NCBI RefSeq assembly: GCF_000430995.1 | Contig: NZ_HF952018.1 | Coordinates: 980,929-1,044,928 of the forward strand | Direction: 5' to 3' | DNA from: Thermobrachium celere DSM 8682 | GTDB taxonomy: Bacteria > Bacillota > Clostridia > Clostridiales > Caloramatoraceae | Length of the DNA stretch: 64,000 bases | Translations under genes and position numbers: made by a program | Shown here: in pieces, positions 25,682-35,246 of the stretch | Layout of the letters: each line of letters starts with the position of its first letter | How positions within the stretch are numbered: the stretch's first letter is position 1 | The notes under the pieces: generated by a model | Database searches by the model: none | The model's input: the letters and a program-made list of their open reading frames with translations, nothing else | Told to the model about the DNA's origin: nothing

Positions 25682-26779
25682 ATGAAGCTTGGTATTGTCG
25701 GACTACCTAATGTAGGTAAAAGTACTTTATTTAATGCAATAACACAAGCTGGAGCTGAATCAGCTAATTATCCATTCTGTACAATTGAACCAAATGTTGG
25801 TGTAGTTTCTGTGCCTGATAAGAGACTTGAAAAACTTGCTGAAATGTACAATCCTGAAAAGGTAACTCCTGCAATTGTTGAATTTTATGATATAGCTGGA
25901 CTTGTAAGAGGTGCAAGCAAAGGTGAAGGTCTTGGAAATAAGTTTTTATCTCATATAAGAGAAGTAGAAGCAATTGTTCACGTTGTACGTTGTTTTGAAG
26001 ATACAAACATTGTACACGTTGAAGGATCTGTTGATCCAATTAGAGATATAGAAACAATAAATCTTGAGCTTATCTTCTCTGATATGGAAGTTCTTGAAAG
26101 ACGTATGGACAAAACAAGAAAAGCAGCAAGATCTGGTGACAAAAAAGCACAAGAAGAATTAAGCTTTATGGAAAGATTAAAAACTCATCTTGAAGAATTT
26201 AAACCTGCAAGAACACTAGAAATGACTGAAGATGAAAGAGAAATGTTAAAACAATATTTCTTACTTACATCTAAACCTGTATTATATGTCGCAAATCTAT
26301 CTGAAGATGATATAATAAATGGGTATGCCGATAATCCTTTATTAAATAAAGTAATTGAATATGCTAAAAATGAAAATTCTCAGGTTATTCCTCTATGTGC
26401 AAAACTAGAGGAAGAAATATCTATGCTTTCTGATGATGAAAAGCAAGAATTTTTAAAAGACTACGGACTTGATGAACCTGGTCTTAACAAACTAATAAGA
26501 GCAAGCTATAGTCTACTTGGCTTAATAAGTTTCTTAACAGCAGGACCAAAAGAAGTTAGAGCTTGGACTATTAAGAGAGGTACAAAGGCACCACAGGCAG
26601 CAGGTAAAATTCACTCAGATATTGAAAGAGGTTTTATACGTGCAGAAGTTATATCATTTGAAGATTTAGTAGCTTGTGGATCAGAAGTAGTTGCAAGAGA
26701 AAAAGGACTTATAAGGCTTGAAGGAAAAGATTATGTAGTACAAGATGGAGATGTAATAGTATTTAGATTTAATGTATAA
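25682..26779 (+). CDS. ychF: YchF/Ola1-type P-loop ATPase
   Basis: The 365-residue Obg-family protein has the P-loop GLPNVGKSTLFN, the DIAGLVRGASKGEGLG switch region, a coiled-coil insertion (about 120-210) and a C-terminal TGS domain (AWTIKRGTKAPQAAGKIHSD). YchF prefers ATP over GTP and binds ribosomes; it has been linked to redox stress and control of leaderless translation. ATG follows AAAGGAAGATAAAT. It is monocistronic, between tRNA-Leu and a convergent protease gene. Confidence 0.97.
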   Translation: MKLGIVGLPNVGKSTLFNAITQAGAESANYPFCTIEPNVGVVSVPDKRLEKLAEMYNPEKVTPAIVEFYDIAGLVRGASKGEGLGNKFLSHIREVEAIVHVVRCFEDTNIVHVEGSVDPIRDIETINLELIFSDMEVLERRMDKTRKAARSGDKKAQEELSFMERLKTHLEEFKPARTLEMTEDEREMLKQYFLLTSKPVLYVANLSEDDIINGYADNPLLNKVIEYAKNENSQVIPLCAKLEEEISMLSDDEKQEFLKDYGLDEPGLNKLIRASYSLLGLISFLTAGPKEVRAWTIKRGTKAPQAAGKIHSDIERGFIRAEVISFEDLVACGSEVVAREKGLIRLEGKDYVVQDGDVIVFRFNV

Positions 26780-26813
26780 TAGGCTGCAATTTGCAGCCTA
26801 TTCCTTTTTTTGT
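26778..26813 (+). terminator. terminator after ychF
   Basis: AATAGGCTGCA and TGCAGCCTATT (26778-26802) form a long stem, followed on the plus strand by CCTTTTTTTG. The convergent Lon-like gene ends inside the stem, so the hairpin probably serves both, although the minus-strand T-tract is weak. Confidence 0.85.
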
Positions 26814-29158
26814 TTCTCTTTATTATCCTTAAACTTATTTAGCCTTTTTAAAATTTTTTCTTCAACATAATCAAAATTATTTGTCTTTCTTCCTTTTTTA
26901 ATAGACGCAGGTAGTAAAATATCAAAACAATCTTCAACACTATTAACTGTATATATATTAAAATTACCTTCTTTTACTGCTGTAAGTATTTCATCATCCA
27001 AAACTAAATCATCAACATTAGATTCAGGTATTATAACACCTTGAGAACCATCTAATCCAAATATTTTGCATATATCAAAATAACCCTTAATTTTAGTATT
27101 AACTCCTCCAACAGCTTGAACTTCACCTTTTTGATTAACTGATCCAGTAATTGCTATTCCTTGATTAATAGGAACTTCTGCTAAACTTGAAAGTAATGCT
27201 ACAGTTTCTGCCAACGTTGCACTATCACCGTCAATCTCTCCATACATCTGTTCAAAGCATATACTTGCATTAAAGGATAAGTTACCAGTTTGTGCAAATT
27301 TCTCGCCAATATAACCTGTTAAAATCAATATTGCTTTATTAAAAATATTACCACTTAAACCCACTTCTCTATCTATATTTATAATATTTCCATTACCACA
27401 AAATGTATTTACAGTCACTTTATTAACTCTACCAAATTCAAAATCACCATAATCAACAACCGACAATGCATTTATTTGTCCTATCTTAAAGCCCGTTACA
27501 TCAACAATATATTTATTTTGTCTATATAAACTTAAAATCTTGTCTTTTATTAAAGAGTTTCTCTTGTTTTTATTTTCTATTGCCAATTTAATATCATTTT
27601 TATCAATATACCTATTCTTATTATCTTTTGCTATTTGGTTTGCCTGTTCTAAAATTTCTATTATTGATGAAATATTGGTTGTTAAATATTTTTTACTCTC
27701 TGCTTTGCGTTTTGCATAAGCTGAAATTTCTTGTATACCATCAAATGTAATATCTTTTAAATTCTTTTCTTGAACTATATATTTAATTAATTTTACAAAT
27801 GTTATCATATTTTCATTATTATCTTCAAATTCATAATCAAAATCTGCTTTAATCTTAAATAGTTTTCTAAATTCCTCATCATAGTTATATAAGATGTAAT
27901 ATATTTCTGGTGTTCCAATCAATATAACTTTTGTTTTTATTGGGATTGGTTCTGGTTTTAAATTTACTATTGGTATTATATCTAATTGATTTTTTAGGTT
28001 TTCTATTATAATTTTATTTAAAAGTAAACATCTCTTTAAAGCTTCATAGCCAAAATAACTTTCTAGCAGCTTTCTTGCATCTAAAACCAAATAACCCCCA
28101 TTAGCTAGATGTAGGCTACCTGGTTGTATCATGGTGAAATCTGTTACTAAATTTCCTGATTTATTCTCATATTCAACTAAACCAATTAATTTTTGATATT
28201 CAGGTGTTTCTTCTATTACTACTGGTGCTCCCTCAATTGAATTATTAACCATAACATTTACTTCATATCTGTTTATGAAATTTTCAACAAACTCTTTATC
28301 TAAATTTTCAAATTCAACAAATACATCTATATTTTCTATAATATCCAACTTTAAATTGTTTAGATATTGCTTAATTTTATCACTATAACTATATTTTTCA
28401 ATTAAATTACTCATCTTACCTTCGATATATAGTGTACATAAACTGTTTTCAATATCTTTAATCTTTTGATTCAATTCTTTTTTTATATTTCTAGTTTTTC
28501 TTATAACATCATAGGCAGCAGATTTTAACTCATTTACATTTTTATTTATTTCATCTCTATCTTCATCACTCAATTCCAAATATTCCTGTTCAGTCATCTC
28601 TTTATTATTTTTGTTTATTGGAATGAATGCAAATCCATCATTAGTGTATTTAAAAACCAAGTTCTTTTCTTTACATTTTTCATTTATTTCATTTGATAAA
28701 TCTAAAATAATCTTCTCGTAATATTCTATTAATTCATTTCTCTTCTTTTCAAATTCCTCACTACTTATAAATTCAGGTAATTCTTCAATTATATTATCTA
28801 TAAAATCGTTTATATCTTGTTTGAATTCATATGCTGTTCCAGGTTTAAGTTCAAGTGCTATAGGTTTATAAATATCCTCAAAATTATATACATAGACCCA
28901 ATCAGAAGGTGTTTTTTCTTTTTTGGCTCTTTTCTTTAACATATCAATTAGATAACTTCTTTTACCAATACCTTCATATCCACAAACATATATATTGTAT
29001 CCAAATTGGTCCATTTCAAGTGCAAAATTTATTGCTTCAATTGCCCTTTTTTGCTCAATTAATTGATATTCAGGCTTTATCTCACTAGTATTTTTAAACT
29101 TAGGTAAATTGAATACAGTTTTTAATTGTTCATATGATAGTTTTTTTATTGGTGACAT
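26798..29158 (-). CDS. Lon-like ATP-dependent protease (COG1067, LonBA/YcbZ type)
   Basis: The 786-residue protein has an N-terminal region with a Walker A-like GYEGIGKRSYL (about 58-69), a long helical insertion (about 125-330), an AAA-type core and a C-terminal Lon protease domain. The catalytic serine lies in GEIDGDSATLAETVALLSSLAE, and the partner lysine in GGVNTKIKGYFD. It differs from classic Lon in lacking the LON substrate domain. Family members are soluble proteases of little-known substrate. ATG follows AAGGAGGTGAAGGC. It is monocistronic. Confidence 0.9.
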   Translation of the reverse strand: MSPIKKLSYEQLKTVFNLPKFKNTSEIKPEYQLIEQKRAIEAINFALEMDQFGYNIYVCGYEGIGKRSYLIDMLKKRAKKEKTPSDWVYVYNFEDIYKPIALELKPGTAYEFKQDINDFIDNIIEELPEFISSEEFEKKRNELIEYYEKIILDLSNEINEKCKEKNLVFKYTNDGFAFIPINKNNKEMTEQEYLELSDEDRDEINKNVNELKSAAYDVIRKTRNIKKELNQKIKDIENSLCTLYIEGKMSNLIEKYSYSDKIKQYLNNLKLDIIENIDVFVEFENLDKEFVENFINRYEVNVMVNNSIEGAPVVIEETPEYQKLIGLVEYENKSGNLVTDFTMIQPGSLHLANGGYLVLDARKLLESYFGYEALKRCLLLNKIIIENLKNQLDIIPIVNLKPEPIPIKTKVILIGTPEIYYILYNYDEEFRKLFKIKADFDYEFEDNNENMITFVKLIKYIVQEKNLKDITFDGIQEISAYAKRKAESKKYLTTNISSIIEILEQANQIAKDNKNRYIDKNDIKLAIENKNKRNSLIKDKILSLYRQNKYIVDVTGFKIGQINALSVVDYGDFEFGRVNKVTVNTFCGNGNIINIDREVGLSGNIFNKAILILTGYIGEKFAQTGNLSFNASICFEQMYGEIDGDSATLAETVALLSSLAEVPINQGIAITGSVNQKGEVQAVGGVNTKIKGYFDICKIFGLDGSQGVIIPESNVDDLVLDDEILTAVKEGNFNIYTVNSVEDCFDILLPASIKKGRKTNNFDYVEEKILKRLNKFKDNKEKQKKE

Positions 29159-29211
29159 GCCTTCACCTCCTTACTTAATATATAATATTCTAAAACCTCA
29201 ATTTTAAGGAT

Positions 29212-29253
29212 AAAAAAATATAAAAAAGAGCTGTAATTCACAGCTCTTTTTTT
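29212..29253 (-). terminator. terminator after deoC
   Basis: GAGCTGT and ACAGCTC (29228-29246), extended by A/T pairs, are followed on the minus strand by TTTTTTATATTTTTTTA. It lies at the deoC stop, upstream of the Lon-like gene. Confidence 0.88.
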
Positions 29254-29929
29254 AATATGACTTTTCTTCATTTGATTTTCCAATAATCTTTAGAGATGAA
29301 CTTGCACCGATTCTATTAGCTCCTGCTTCAATCATTTTAACTGCATCTTCAAAACTATGTACACCACCTGATGCCTTTACTCCTTTTTCTGGTCCAACTA
29401 CCCTTCTCATTAATTTAACATCTTCTTCTTTAGCTCCCCATTTGCTAAATCCTGTAGAAGTTTTTACAAAGTCTGCACCAGCTTCAACAGAAAGCTTACA
29501 TGCAATCTCTTTTTCCTCATCAGTTAAAAGACAAGTTTCTATAATAACCTTAACTAAAGCTTTACCCTTTGCGGCATTTACAACAGCTTCTATATCCTTT
29601 TTTACGTAATCATAATTTTTAGCCTTTAACATACCAATATTAATAACCATATCAACTTCTTGTGCACCATCTTCTATCGCCTTTTTTGTTTCAAAAGCTT
29701 TAACATCTGAAGTTGTTGCTCCTAATGGGAATCCAATAACAGTACATACCTTTACATTTGAATCTTTTAATTCTTCTGCAGCAAGCTTAACATAACAAGG
29801 ATTTATACATACTGATGCAAATCCATTTTCTTTTGCCTCATTGCAAATTCTTTTAACATCATCTGGTGTTGTTTCTGCTTTTAATATTGTGTGGTCAATT
29901 ATTGATGCTACGTATTCTTTCGTAATCAT
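29252..29929 (-). CDS. deoC: deoxyribose-phosphate aldolase
   Basis: The 225-residue TIM-barrel class I aldolase splits 2-deoxyribose 5-phosphate into glyceraldehyde 3-phosphate and acetaldehyde during deoxynucleoside breakdown. The Schiff-base lysine lies in FVKTSTGFS, with [12 protein letters not shown] and [10 protein letters not shown] as further signatures. ATG follows AAAGGAGGAGTAGT. No other deo genes flank it; it has its own promoter and terminator. Confidence 0.97.
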   Translation of the reverse strand: MITKEYVASIIDHTILKAETTPDDVKRICNEAKENGFASVCINPCYVKLAAEELKDSNVKVCTVIGFPLGATTSDVKAFETKKAIEDGAQEVDMVINIGMLKAKNYDYVKKDIEAVVNAAKGKALVKVIIETCLLTDEEKEIACKLSVEAGADFVKTSTGFSKWGAKEEDVKLMRRVVGPEKGVKASGGVHSFEDAVKMIEAGANRIGASSSLKIIGKSNEEKSY

Positions 29930-29959
29930 ACTACTCCTCCTTTCAAAGTTGCATAAATT

Positions 29960-29988
29960 ATTTTAATATAAAATTATTAAAATTTCAA
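29960..29988 (-). promoter_or_regulatory. sigma-A promoter for deoC
   Basis: TTGAAA (29983-29988), a 17-base spacer and TAAAAT (29960-29965) on the minus strand lie about 30 bases upstream of deoC. Confidence 0.65.
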
Positions 29989-30027
29989 ACACTTTGTTTT
30001 TGTTATAAATTAAATAATATTAATATA

Positions 30028-30069
30028 TAATTTTAAATAAAATGAGGTCCCAATAAAGGACCTCATTTT
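30028..30069 (-). terminator. terminator of the hyp-mbh operon
   Basis: AAAATGAGGTCC and GGACCTCATTTT (30039-30069) form a 12-bp stem, followed on the minus strand by ATTTAAAATT, right after the mbhN stop. It ends the 13-kb hydrogenase transcript. Confidence 0.85.
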
Positions 30070-30072
30070 GAT

Positions 30073-30516
30073 TTATTTATTCTCTTCTTTTGGCTGATCA
30101 TTTTGTGCTACTGGTTTTGGTTGAACTGGTGGAACAGGTGGTTTTGGAGGAGCCTTCTTTATGAAAGTACCTCTAACCATTAAATCCTCTTCATTCTCTG
30201 CAATCATTAAATATTCCTTTGTTAATTCGATAGCCTTTCTTGGACAAAAGTCTTGACATAATTGACAAAATGTACATTGTCCTAAATAAAATTGAAATGT
30301 TACTTTATCACCATCTTCAACCTTTTCAATTGTTCTTGTAATTGCACCAGGTGCACAAACTCTTATACACATTCCACAATTCACGCATTTATCTGGATGA
30401 AATACAATTTTCCCTCTATATCCTTCTGGTGCTTCTTTTACTTCCTTAGGGAAATTTTCAGTTGAAGGCTTTGAAAATAATGATTTAACAGCTTCTTTTA
30501 AATATGGAAATTTCAT
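30073..30516 (-). CDS. mbhN: hydrogenase 2x[4Fe-4S] subunit MbhN (NuoI-like)
   Basis: The 147-residue protein holds two 4Fe-4S motifs, CVNCGMCIRVCAPGA (about 43-57) and CTFCQLCQDFCPRKA (about 78-92). These match the ferredoxin-like subunit of group 4 hydrogenases and complex I NuoI. It should accept electrons from reduced ferredoxin and pass them to MbhJ. The C-terminal 25 residues form a proline-rich tail (KAPPKPPVPPVQPKP) not usual in the family. Its ATG overlaps the mbhJ stop. It is the last gene of the operon. Confidence 0.9.
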   Translation of the reverse strand: MKFPYLKEAVKSLFSKPSTENFPKEVKEAPEGYRGKIVFHPDKCVNCGMCIRVCAPGAITRTIEKVEDGDKVTFQFYLGQCTFCQLCQDFCPRKAIELTKEYLMIAENEEDLMVRGTFIKKAPPKPPVPPVQPKPVAQNDQPKEENK

Positions 30517-30956
30517 TTCATTGCCCTCCTTTTTTCCTTAAGTATCTCAACAGCTCTCACTAATCCTGCCATTATAGCTTCTGGTTTTGGAGGACAACCC
30601 GCAATTGATACATCTATTGGTGCATATTTATCTAATGGACCTTCAACACAATAGCTTCCATTAAATACATTACATGATCTTGGGCATGATCCTAGTGATA
30701 CAACAACTTTAGGTTCTGGTACCTGTGCTAAAGTTCTTATAAGCCTGTCTCTAGATTGTGACGTTATTGGCCCTGAAACCACTATTATATCTGCATGTCT
30801 CGGAGAACCTGCAATCTTAAAACCAAATCTCTCTGCATCATATCTTGGAGTAATAACTGACACAAGCTCTATGTCACATCCATTACAAGAACCTGTATTT
30901 AAATGATATAACCATGCTGATTTTTCTAATCCTTTTTGAATTAGCTTTTCAAACAT
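30513..30956 (-). CDS. mbhJ: hydrogenase small subunit MbhJ (NuoB-like)
   Basis: The 147-residue protein is the small subunit of an energy-converting NiFe hydrogenase. The ligands of the proximal [4Fe-4S] cluster are seen in HLNTGSCNGCDIELVS, GSCPRSCNVF and AGCPPKPEAIM. It lacks the medial and distal clusters of uptake hydrogenases and is close in length to EchC/MbhJ. It links MbhN to the NiFe site in MbhL. Its ATG follows AGGAGGTGTTTGA, 16 bases after mbhM. Confidence 0.93.
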   Translation of the reverse strand: MFEKLIQKGLEKSAWLYHLNTGSCNGCDIELVSVITPRYDAERFGFKIAGSPRHADIIVVSGPITSQSRDRLIRTLAQVPEPKVVVSLGSCPRSCNVFNGSYCVEGPLDKYAPIDVSIAGCPPKPEAIMAGLVRAVEILKEKRRAMK

Positions 30957-30972
30957 TCAAACACCTCCTAAA

Positions 30973-31935
30973 TTACAACCCAAAGTAAACAAGAATTAAG
31001 CTTAATAATGCTAGGGCTGTAGGGTAAGTCCAATAAAATCTTAATGTTTGTTCTACTCTTAATCTTGCTGTAATAGCTTTTAATATAGTAATTGAGAAGA
31101 ATACAACAACAATACTTAATATAAATTGTAAAATAGCATCTACTGCCAATATACCTGTTCCTGAACCACTTAAAAATAGTGTCACGAAAAGTGAAGTCAT
31201 TACTAGCATTTTTATAGCATGGTTAAGCTTAAAGATAGCAAGTGGTGCACCACTATATTCAACAAGAGGACCTTCACAAATCTCTATTTCAGCTTCAGCT
31301 ATATCAAAAGGTAAGCTTCCTACTTTACATGGTATAACAAGAAGCATTGCAATAAAAGCTGGAATCATGCTTAACTTTGTAAATAGTGGTCCATTTTGCG
31401 CTTGATATTCTACAATTTGTGATAGTGAGAAAGTCATTATCCCATTATTTAATTCTAATCCTACTTTTTTCGCAATAGCCAACAATGATATTACCATTGG
31501 AAGCTCATATGATATTATAGCAACCATTTCTCTTGATATACCAACACCTGCATAAGGTGAACCTGAAGCTGATCCTCCAACAATCAATGCAACAGCAGGA
31601 ATTGTTAGAAGATATATAACAACAATTAAATCTGCATATGTGCTAAATGGACTAAATTTAAATACAGGTATAAATAATGAAACTGTTATTAAACTTATTA
31701 GCCCAATAACTGGAGCTGCTAGGAATGCTCTCTTAGCAGCATTTCTTGGTACTATTGTTTCTTTACCTAAAAGTTTAAAGAAATCATAAAATGGCTGCCA
31801 AATTGGTGGACCTACTCTTTTTTGCATTCTTGCTAATAATTTTCTATCTATACCTGCTAACACTAAACCTCCAACAAAACAATAAAGTAGGCCTGGATAA
31901 AATAATATATATAATATTCTTTTTAGTAATTCCAC
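30973..31935 (-). CDS. mbhM: membrane anchor subunit MbhM (NuoH/EchB-like)
   Basis: The 320-residue protein has about eight membrane helices and the NuoH signatures RMQKRVGPPIWQPFYDFFKLLGKE and ISREMVAIISYELPMV, plus PFDIAEAEIEICEGPLVEYSG. These acidic loops contact the hydrophilic arm in complex I and MBH. The start is GTG 31935, seven bases after AAGGAGGG and 13 bases beyond the mbhH stop; an upstream in-frame ATG would overlap mbhH. It couples the redox module to the antiporter module. Confidence 0.93.
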   Translation of the reverse strand: MELLKRILYILFYPGLLYCFVGGLVLAGIDRKLLARMQKRVGPPIWQPFYDFFKLLGKETIVPRNAAKRAFLAAPVIGLISLITVSLFIPVFKFSPFSTYADLIVVIYLLTIPAVALIVGGSASGSPYAGVGISREMVAIISYELPMVISLLAIAKKVGLELNNGIMTFSLSQIVEYQAQNGPLFTKLSMIPAFIAMLLVIPCKVGSLPFDIAEAEIEICEGPLVEYSGAPLAIFKLNHAIKMLVMTSLFVTLFLSGSGTGILAVDAILQFILSIVVVFFSITILKAITARLRVEQTLRFYWTYPTALALLSLILVYFGL

Positions 31936-31948
31936 ACCTAGTCCCTCC

Positions 31949-33844
31949 TTATCTAACAAATGTGAAAACATATAATAATACAACAGCAGCTGTTAATACA
32001 ACTGAGAGGGCGTAATCATTTACTACTCCATTGTGAATCTTATGCATTAAATCAAAGTAATGTCTAAATTGATATTTTAAGCCCCAGAACAAGTCACTTC
32101 CACCAACATGTGAAAACTCAGCTGATTCACCACTATAGAATACATCATATTTAGCATCTTCTTCATCTGAATAGCTAAAGTGTTTTGGATTAAATCCACC
32201 TAGCAATGCTACTAATGTAAATGCTAATAACAATATTCCAAATAGTATTAACCATGCGATTGGTTGCCAATATCCAGCTAATTTATAATCAATTACTGGT
32301 GCATTTCCTAAATTGTTATAGAATTTTGACGCAAATTCTGGTCCCATCATTACTTCAACATACTTTGCTGAATTCATAACTGCATTTGCAGCTGGAGTTA
32401 TCAAGTATTTTGTAAAGCTTGATGGGAATATTCCACCAACTATACATAAAATAGCCATTATCCACATTGGTACCCTCATTGAAAGAGGTACTTCTTCAAC
32501 ATTTTTAAACTCTTTTGGTAATTGTCCAAAGAAAGCTGATTGAGCAACTTTTATAAAAGAAGCTAATGTCATAACACTTACTATTAAAGCAATTATTGTA
32601 ACAGGAGCATATCCTGCTTCATATGATGCTTGATAAATTATCCATTTTGATACAAAACCATTAAATGGAGGTATACCACTAATTGAAAAAGCACCAATTA
32701 TAAATATTAAAGCAGTTTGTGGCATTCTTTTAGCTAATCCACCAAGTTTATCTAAATCTGTTGTTCCTGTTGCATAGTAAACTGCTCCAGCACATAGGAA
32801 CAATAATCCTTTGAATAAAGTATGGTTCAAGGCATGATATAATCCACCAGTAATACCTAAAGCTGTTGCTAAACCAATACCTGTAATTACATAACCAATT
32901 TGTGAAATACTGTGGAATGCCAATAGCCTTTTAAAGTCGTGTTGTGCTAATGCCATTGTTACACCAATAAACATAGTAACAGTTCCCCAGAATATTAGCA
33001 TAAATTGTACAGATGGAAGATTCATACTTTGATAAACTACATATAGTACTCTTAAGATACCATATACAGCTGCCTTATTAACAATACCTGAAAATAACAT
33101 TGATATTGATGAAGGTGCTGTCATATATGCATCTGGAGCTACAAAGTGTGTAGGTACAGCAAACACCTTAACTGCATAACCTACTACCATTAATGCTAAT
33201 GCAAACAATGTTGTAATTGTATAATTATTATGCAGTTCTCCTGCTATTTGTGCAAGATTCAATGTATGGAATTGTGCATAAATTATAACAGTAGCAAGTA
33301 GTATTAGTGATGAACCAATAGATCCTATAGCAATATATTTAAAACCAGCTTCAACAGCTTCTGGCTTATTGTTTCTAAAAGCCGTTAATGCTACCGAAGC
33401 AAATGTCATAATTTCTATCATAACATACATATTAAATAGGTCGCCAGTAAATATAAAGCCCATTACACTCGCTGACATCATTAAAAATAAAACATAGTAC
33501 TTATCTTTTCCAGTCTCTTTTTCTATATATTTAAAAGAATATAATGCTGACAATACAATAGATAATGAAATAAATAAACCAAAGAATAAGCTTAATTGAT
33601 CAACTTCTAATCCAATACCTATAGCCCAATTTTGTACAGGTTCCCAATTACCCATCCAGTAAGTAATTATATTTCCTTCACCAATTATTGGTTTGTACAT
33701 CATTAAAGTAAATATAAAAGACATAAATGTTGCAATTAATACAACCGTATTTCTTAATACCTCATTTTTCTCTTTAATTAGTGCAACAATAAAGGCACCA
33801 ATAAAAAGTGTAATAATAGCTAATATAGGTAAATGTTGTGTCAT
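31949..33844 (-). CDS. mbhH: antiporter-like subunit MbhH (MrpD/NuoL-like) with a probable MbhI extension
   Basis: The 631-residue protein is an ion-translocating antiporter-like subunit with about fourteen core helices. Family marks include the glutamate motif YVMIEIMTFASVAL and the lysine-bearing segments AYMTAPSSISMLFSGIVNKAA and HDFKRLLAFHSISQIGYV. Archaeal MbhH is about 510 residues. The additional C-terminal stretch of about 120 residues has another membrane helix, then FYSGESAEFSHVGGSDLFWG and a last helix near the terminus. No separate mbhI gene is present, so I infer that MbhI is fused here. The stop lies 13 bases before the mbhM start. Confidence 0.88.
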   Translation of the reverse strand: MTQHLPILAIITLFIGAFIVALIKEKNEVLRNTVVLIATFMSFIFTLMMYKPIIGEGNIITYWMGNWEPVQNWAIGIGLEVDQLSLFFGLFISLSIVLSALYSFKYIEKETGKDKYYVLFLMMSASVMGFIFTGDLFNMYVMIEIMTFASVALTAFRNNKPEAVEAGFKYIAIGSIGSSLILLATVIIYAQFHTLNLAQIAGELHNNYTITTLFALALMVVGYAVKVFAVPTHFVAPDAYMTAPSSISMLFSGIVNKAAVYGILRVLYVVYQSMNLPSVQFMLIFWGTVTMFIGVTMALAQHDFKRLLAFHSISQIGYVITGIGLATALGITGGLYHALNHTLFKGLLFLCAGAVYYATGTTDLDKLGGLAKRMPQTALIFIIGAFSISGIPPFNGFVSKWIIYQASYEAGYAPVTIIALIVSVMTLASFIKVAQSAFFGQLPKEFKNVEEVPLSMRVPMWIMAILCIVGGIFPSSFTKYLITPAANAVMNSAKYVEVMMGPEFASKFYNNLGNAPVIDYKLAGYWQPIAWLILFGILLLAFTLVALLGGFNPKHFSYSDEEDAKYDVFYSGESAEFSHVGGSDLFWGLKYQFRHYFDLMHKIHNGVVNDYALSVVLTAAVVLLYVFTFVR

Positions 33845-34191
33845 CCTTTTAACCTCCTTACCTTATCGGTATCAAGAGTACCATAATGTTTATTTATCAT
33901 AATAACTAGTGCTAAAGCTAATGCAGTTACACAAGCACCAATTACGATTGATGTAAGAGTTAATGCCTGTGGTACTGGATCAACAAAAAAGGATGTTCTA
34001 TCAAGCTCTGAAATTGTAAATATAGGTGCGGTACCCCCTGCTTTAAATCCTACACTTATAAGTAATAGATTTATGCCGTAATCTAGTAATCCCATACCAA
34101 TAACTATCTTCATAGCATTCTTTTTAGTAACAATAGTATATAAACCTAAAACTATAAGAATTATACATGTAATATAATTCATTAATAACAT
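33841..34191 (-). CDS. mbhG: hydrogenase subunit MbhG (MrpC/NuoK-like)
   Basis: The 116-residue protein has three membrane helices and the MrpC/NuoK segments IVIGMGLLDYGINLLLISVG and DPVPQALTLTSIVIGACVTA. It forms part of the ion path between MbhF and MbhH. ATG follows AGGGGTGATTAA. It overlaps the mbhH start by ATGA. Confidence 0.92.
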   Translation of the reverse strand: MLLMNYITCIILIVLGLYTIVTKKNAMKIVIGMGLLDYGINLLLISVGFKAGGTAPIFTISELDRTSFFVDPVPQALTLTSIVIGACVTALALALVIMINKHYGTLDTDKVRRLKG

Positions 34192-34205
34192 TTAATCACC
34201 CCTAT

Positions 34206-34658
34206 CTATGCTTCTTTATTTGCAAGAAGTCCAAACATTAGTAGAATTAAAAATCCTACTCCTGTTAAAACCTTATATCCTACTGCAAAATTCATTAAGA
34301 AAATTGTACCTGAGCTAAATAAATCACCAGGATTTCCTACATTATAAAATACATTTCTACAGAAGTTTGCAGCATAAAATATACCAAGTAATGCAAAGAA
34401 TGAATACATTAAAGCACCTATAGCTTCACTCTTTTTAAGTAAATTTGGTTTTAAAGTATTTGTTGCAGTTTCATAACCATATCCTAAATAAATTAGTACT
34501 GCTGCTGAAGCAACTATAACACCACCTTGGAATCCTCCACCAGGGCTAAGATGTCCATGTAAAATTATATAAATACCTAATATTAATCCTATTGGTGCAA
34601 AAAAGTCTGCAGCAGATTTAATGATATATTCTTTAACCTTAACATTCTTATTGCTCAT
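34206..34658 (-). CDS. mbhF: hydrogenase subunit MbhF (MrpB-like)
   Basis: The 150-residue protein has four membrane helices and the MnhB signature GHLSPGGGFQGGVIVAS. MrpB-like subunits are essential structural parts of the Mrp antiporter and of MBH. The N-terminus NVKVKEYIIKSAADFFAPIGL fits the family. It follows mbhE with one base between. Confidence 0.93.
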   Translation of the reverse strand: MSNKNVKVKEYIIKSAADFFAPIGLILGIYIILHGHLSPGGGFQGGVIVASAAVLIYLGYGYETATNTLKPNLLKKSEAIGALMYSFFALLGIFYAANFCRNVFYNVGNPGDLFSSGTIFLMNFAVGYKVLTGVGFLILLMFGLLANKEA

Positions 34659-34659
34659 A

Positions 34660-35001
34660 TTAATCTGCCCTTCCTTTCATAGCATTTCTTAATATAACAA
34701 CTGTACCTGAAATGGCAGTAAATAGTACAAATGATTCACCTAATGTATCGTATCCTCTAAAGTCAAAAACTATTGCTGTAACAGCATTAATTGCATGAGT
34801 TTTATCAATAGTTTGTTTTACCATTAAATTGGCTACTCCATCCGCATCATTATTTTCATATTTACTTGGATTGTTATATAACTCAACAACATTTACTTTT
34901 TCACCATTGAAGGTAGGAGACAATTTTGACATTTCAATTGCTGTGTAACAACCAATTATTAAAAATACTGTAAGTGCAAAGTAAGTGAAAAACTTCTTCA
35001 T
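34660..35001 (-). CDS. mbhE: hydrogenase subunit MbhE (MrpA C-terminal-like)
   Basis: The 113-residue protein has two membrane helices flanking an extracytoplasmic loop of about 60 residues, and carries the conserved NAVTAIVFDFRGYDTLGESFVLF. That motif also closes MrpA of Mrp antiporters, so MbhD and MbhE together equal the MrpA C-terminus. Its ATG overlaps the mbhD stop. Confidence 0.88.
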   Translation of the reverse strand: MKKFFTYFALTVFLIIGCYTAIEMSKLSPTFNGEKVNVVELYNNPSKYENNDADGVANLMVKQTIDKTHAINAVTAIVFDFRGYDTLGESFVLFTAISGTVVILRNAMKGRAD

Positions 35002-35246
35002 TTTCTAACCCCCTTTACTTTTCTAAGGGCTACAATAAATATAACAGGTTGTAGTACAACTCCTACTGCAGCCTCTGCAATTGCAACATCTGGTGCATGT
35101 AACATTATAAACTCTAAAGTAACAAAGGCCCCTACAGCACCTAATGCTATAATTGATGAAAGAAGGTCATCAAAATATACTGTTAAAACTGCTGATACTA
35201 AGATACCTATCAATATTAATGTATTTAATAAAACAATATTATTCAT
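34998..35246 (-). CDS. mbhD: hydrogenase subunit MbhD (DUF4040, MrpA-type)
   Basis: The 82-residue protein has three hydrophobic segments and the DUF4040 pattern DDLLSSIIALGAVGAFVTLEF and HAPDVAIAEAAVGVVLQP. The start is ATG 35246 after GGGAGGGATTTTCCTA; the longer frame upstream lies in mbhC. It overlaps mbhC by 8 bases. Confidence 0.9.
   Translation of the reverse strand: MNNIVLLNTLILIGILVSAVLTVYFDDLLSSIIALGAVGAFVTLEFIMLHAPDVAIAEAAVGVVLQPVIFIVALRKVKGVRK

Noticed and set aside
31936-31983. Upstream start of mbhM overlapping mbhH
   Set aside because: The ATG has no ribosome site and would overlap mbhH by 35 bases; the GTG after AAGGAGGG is better.
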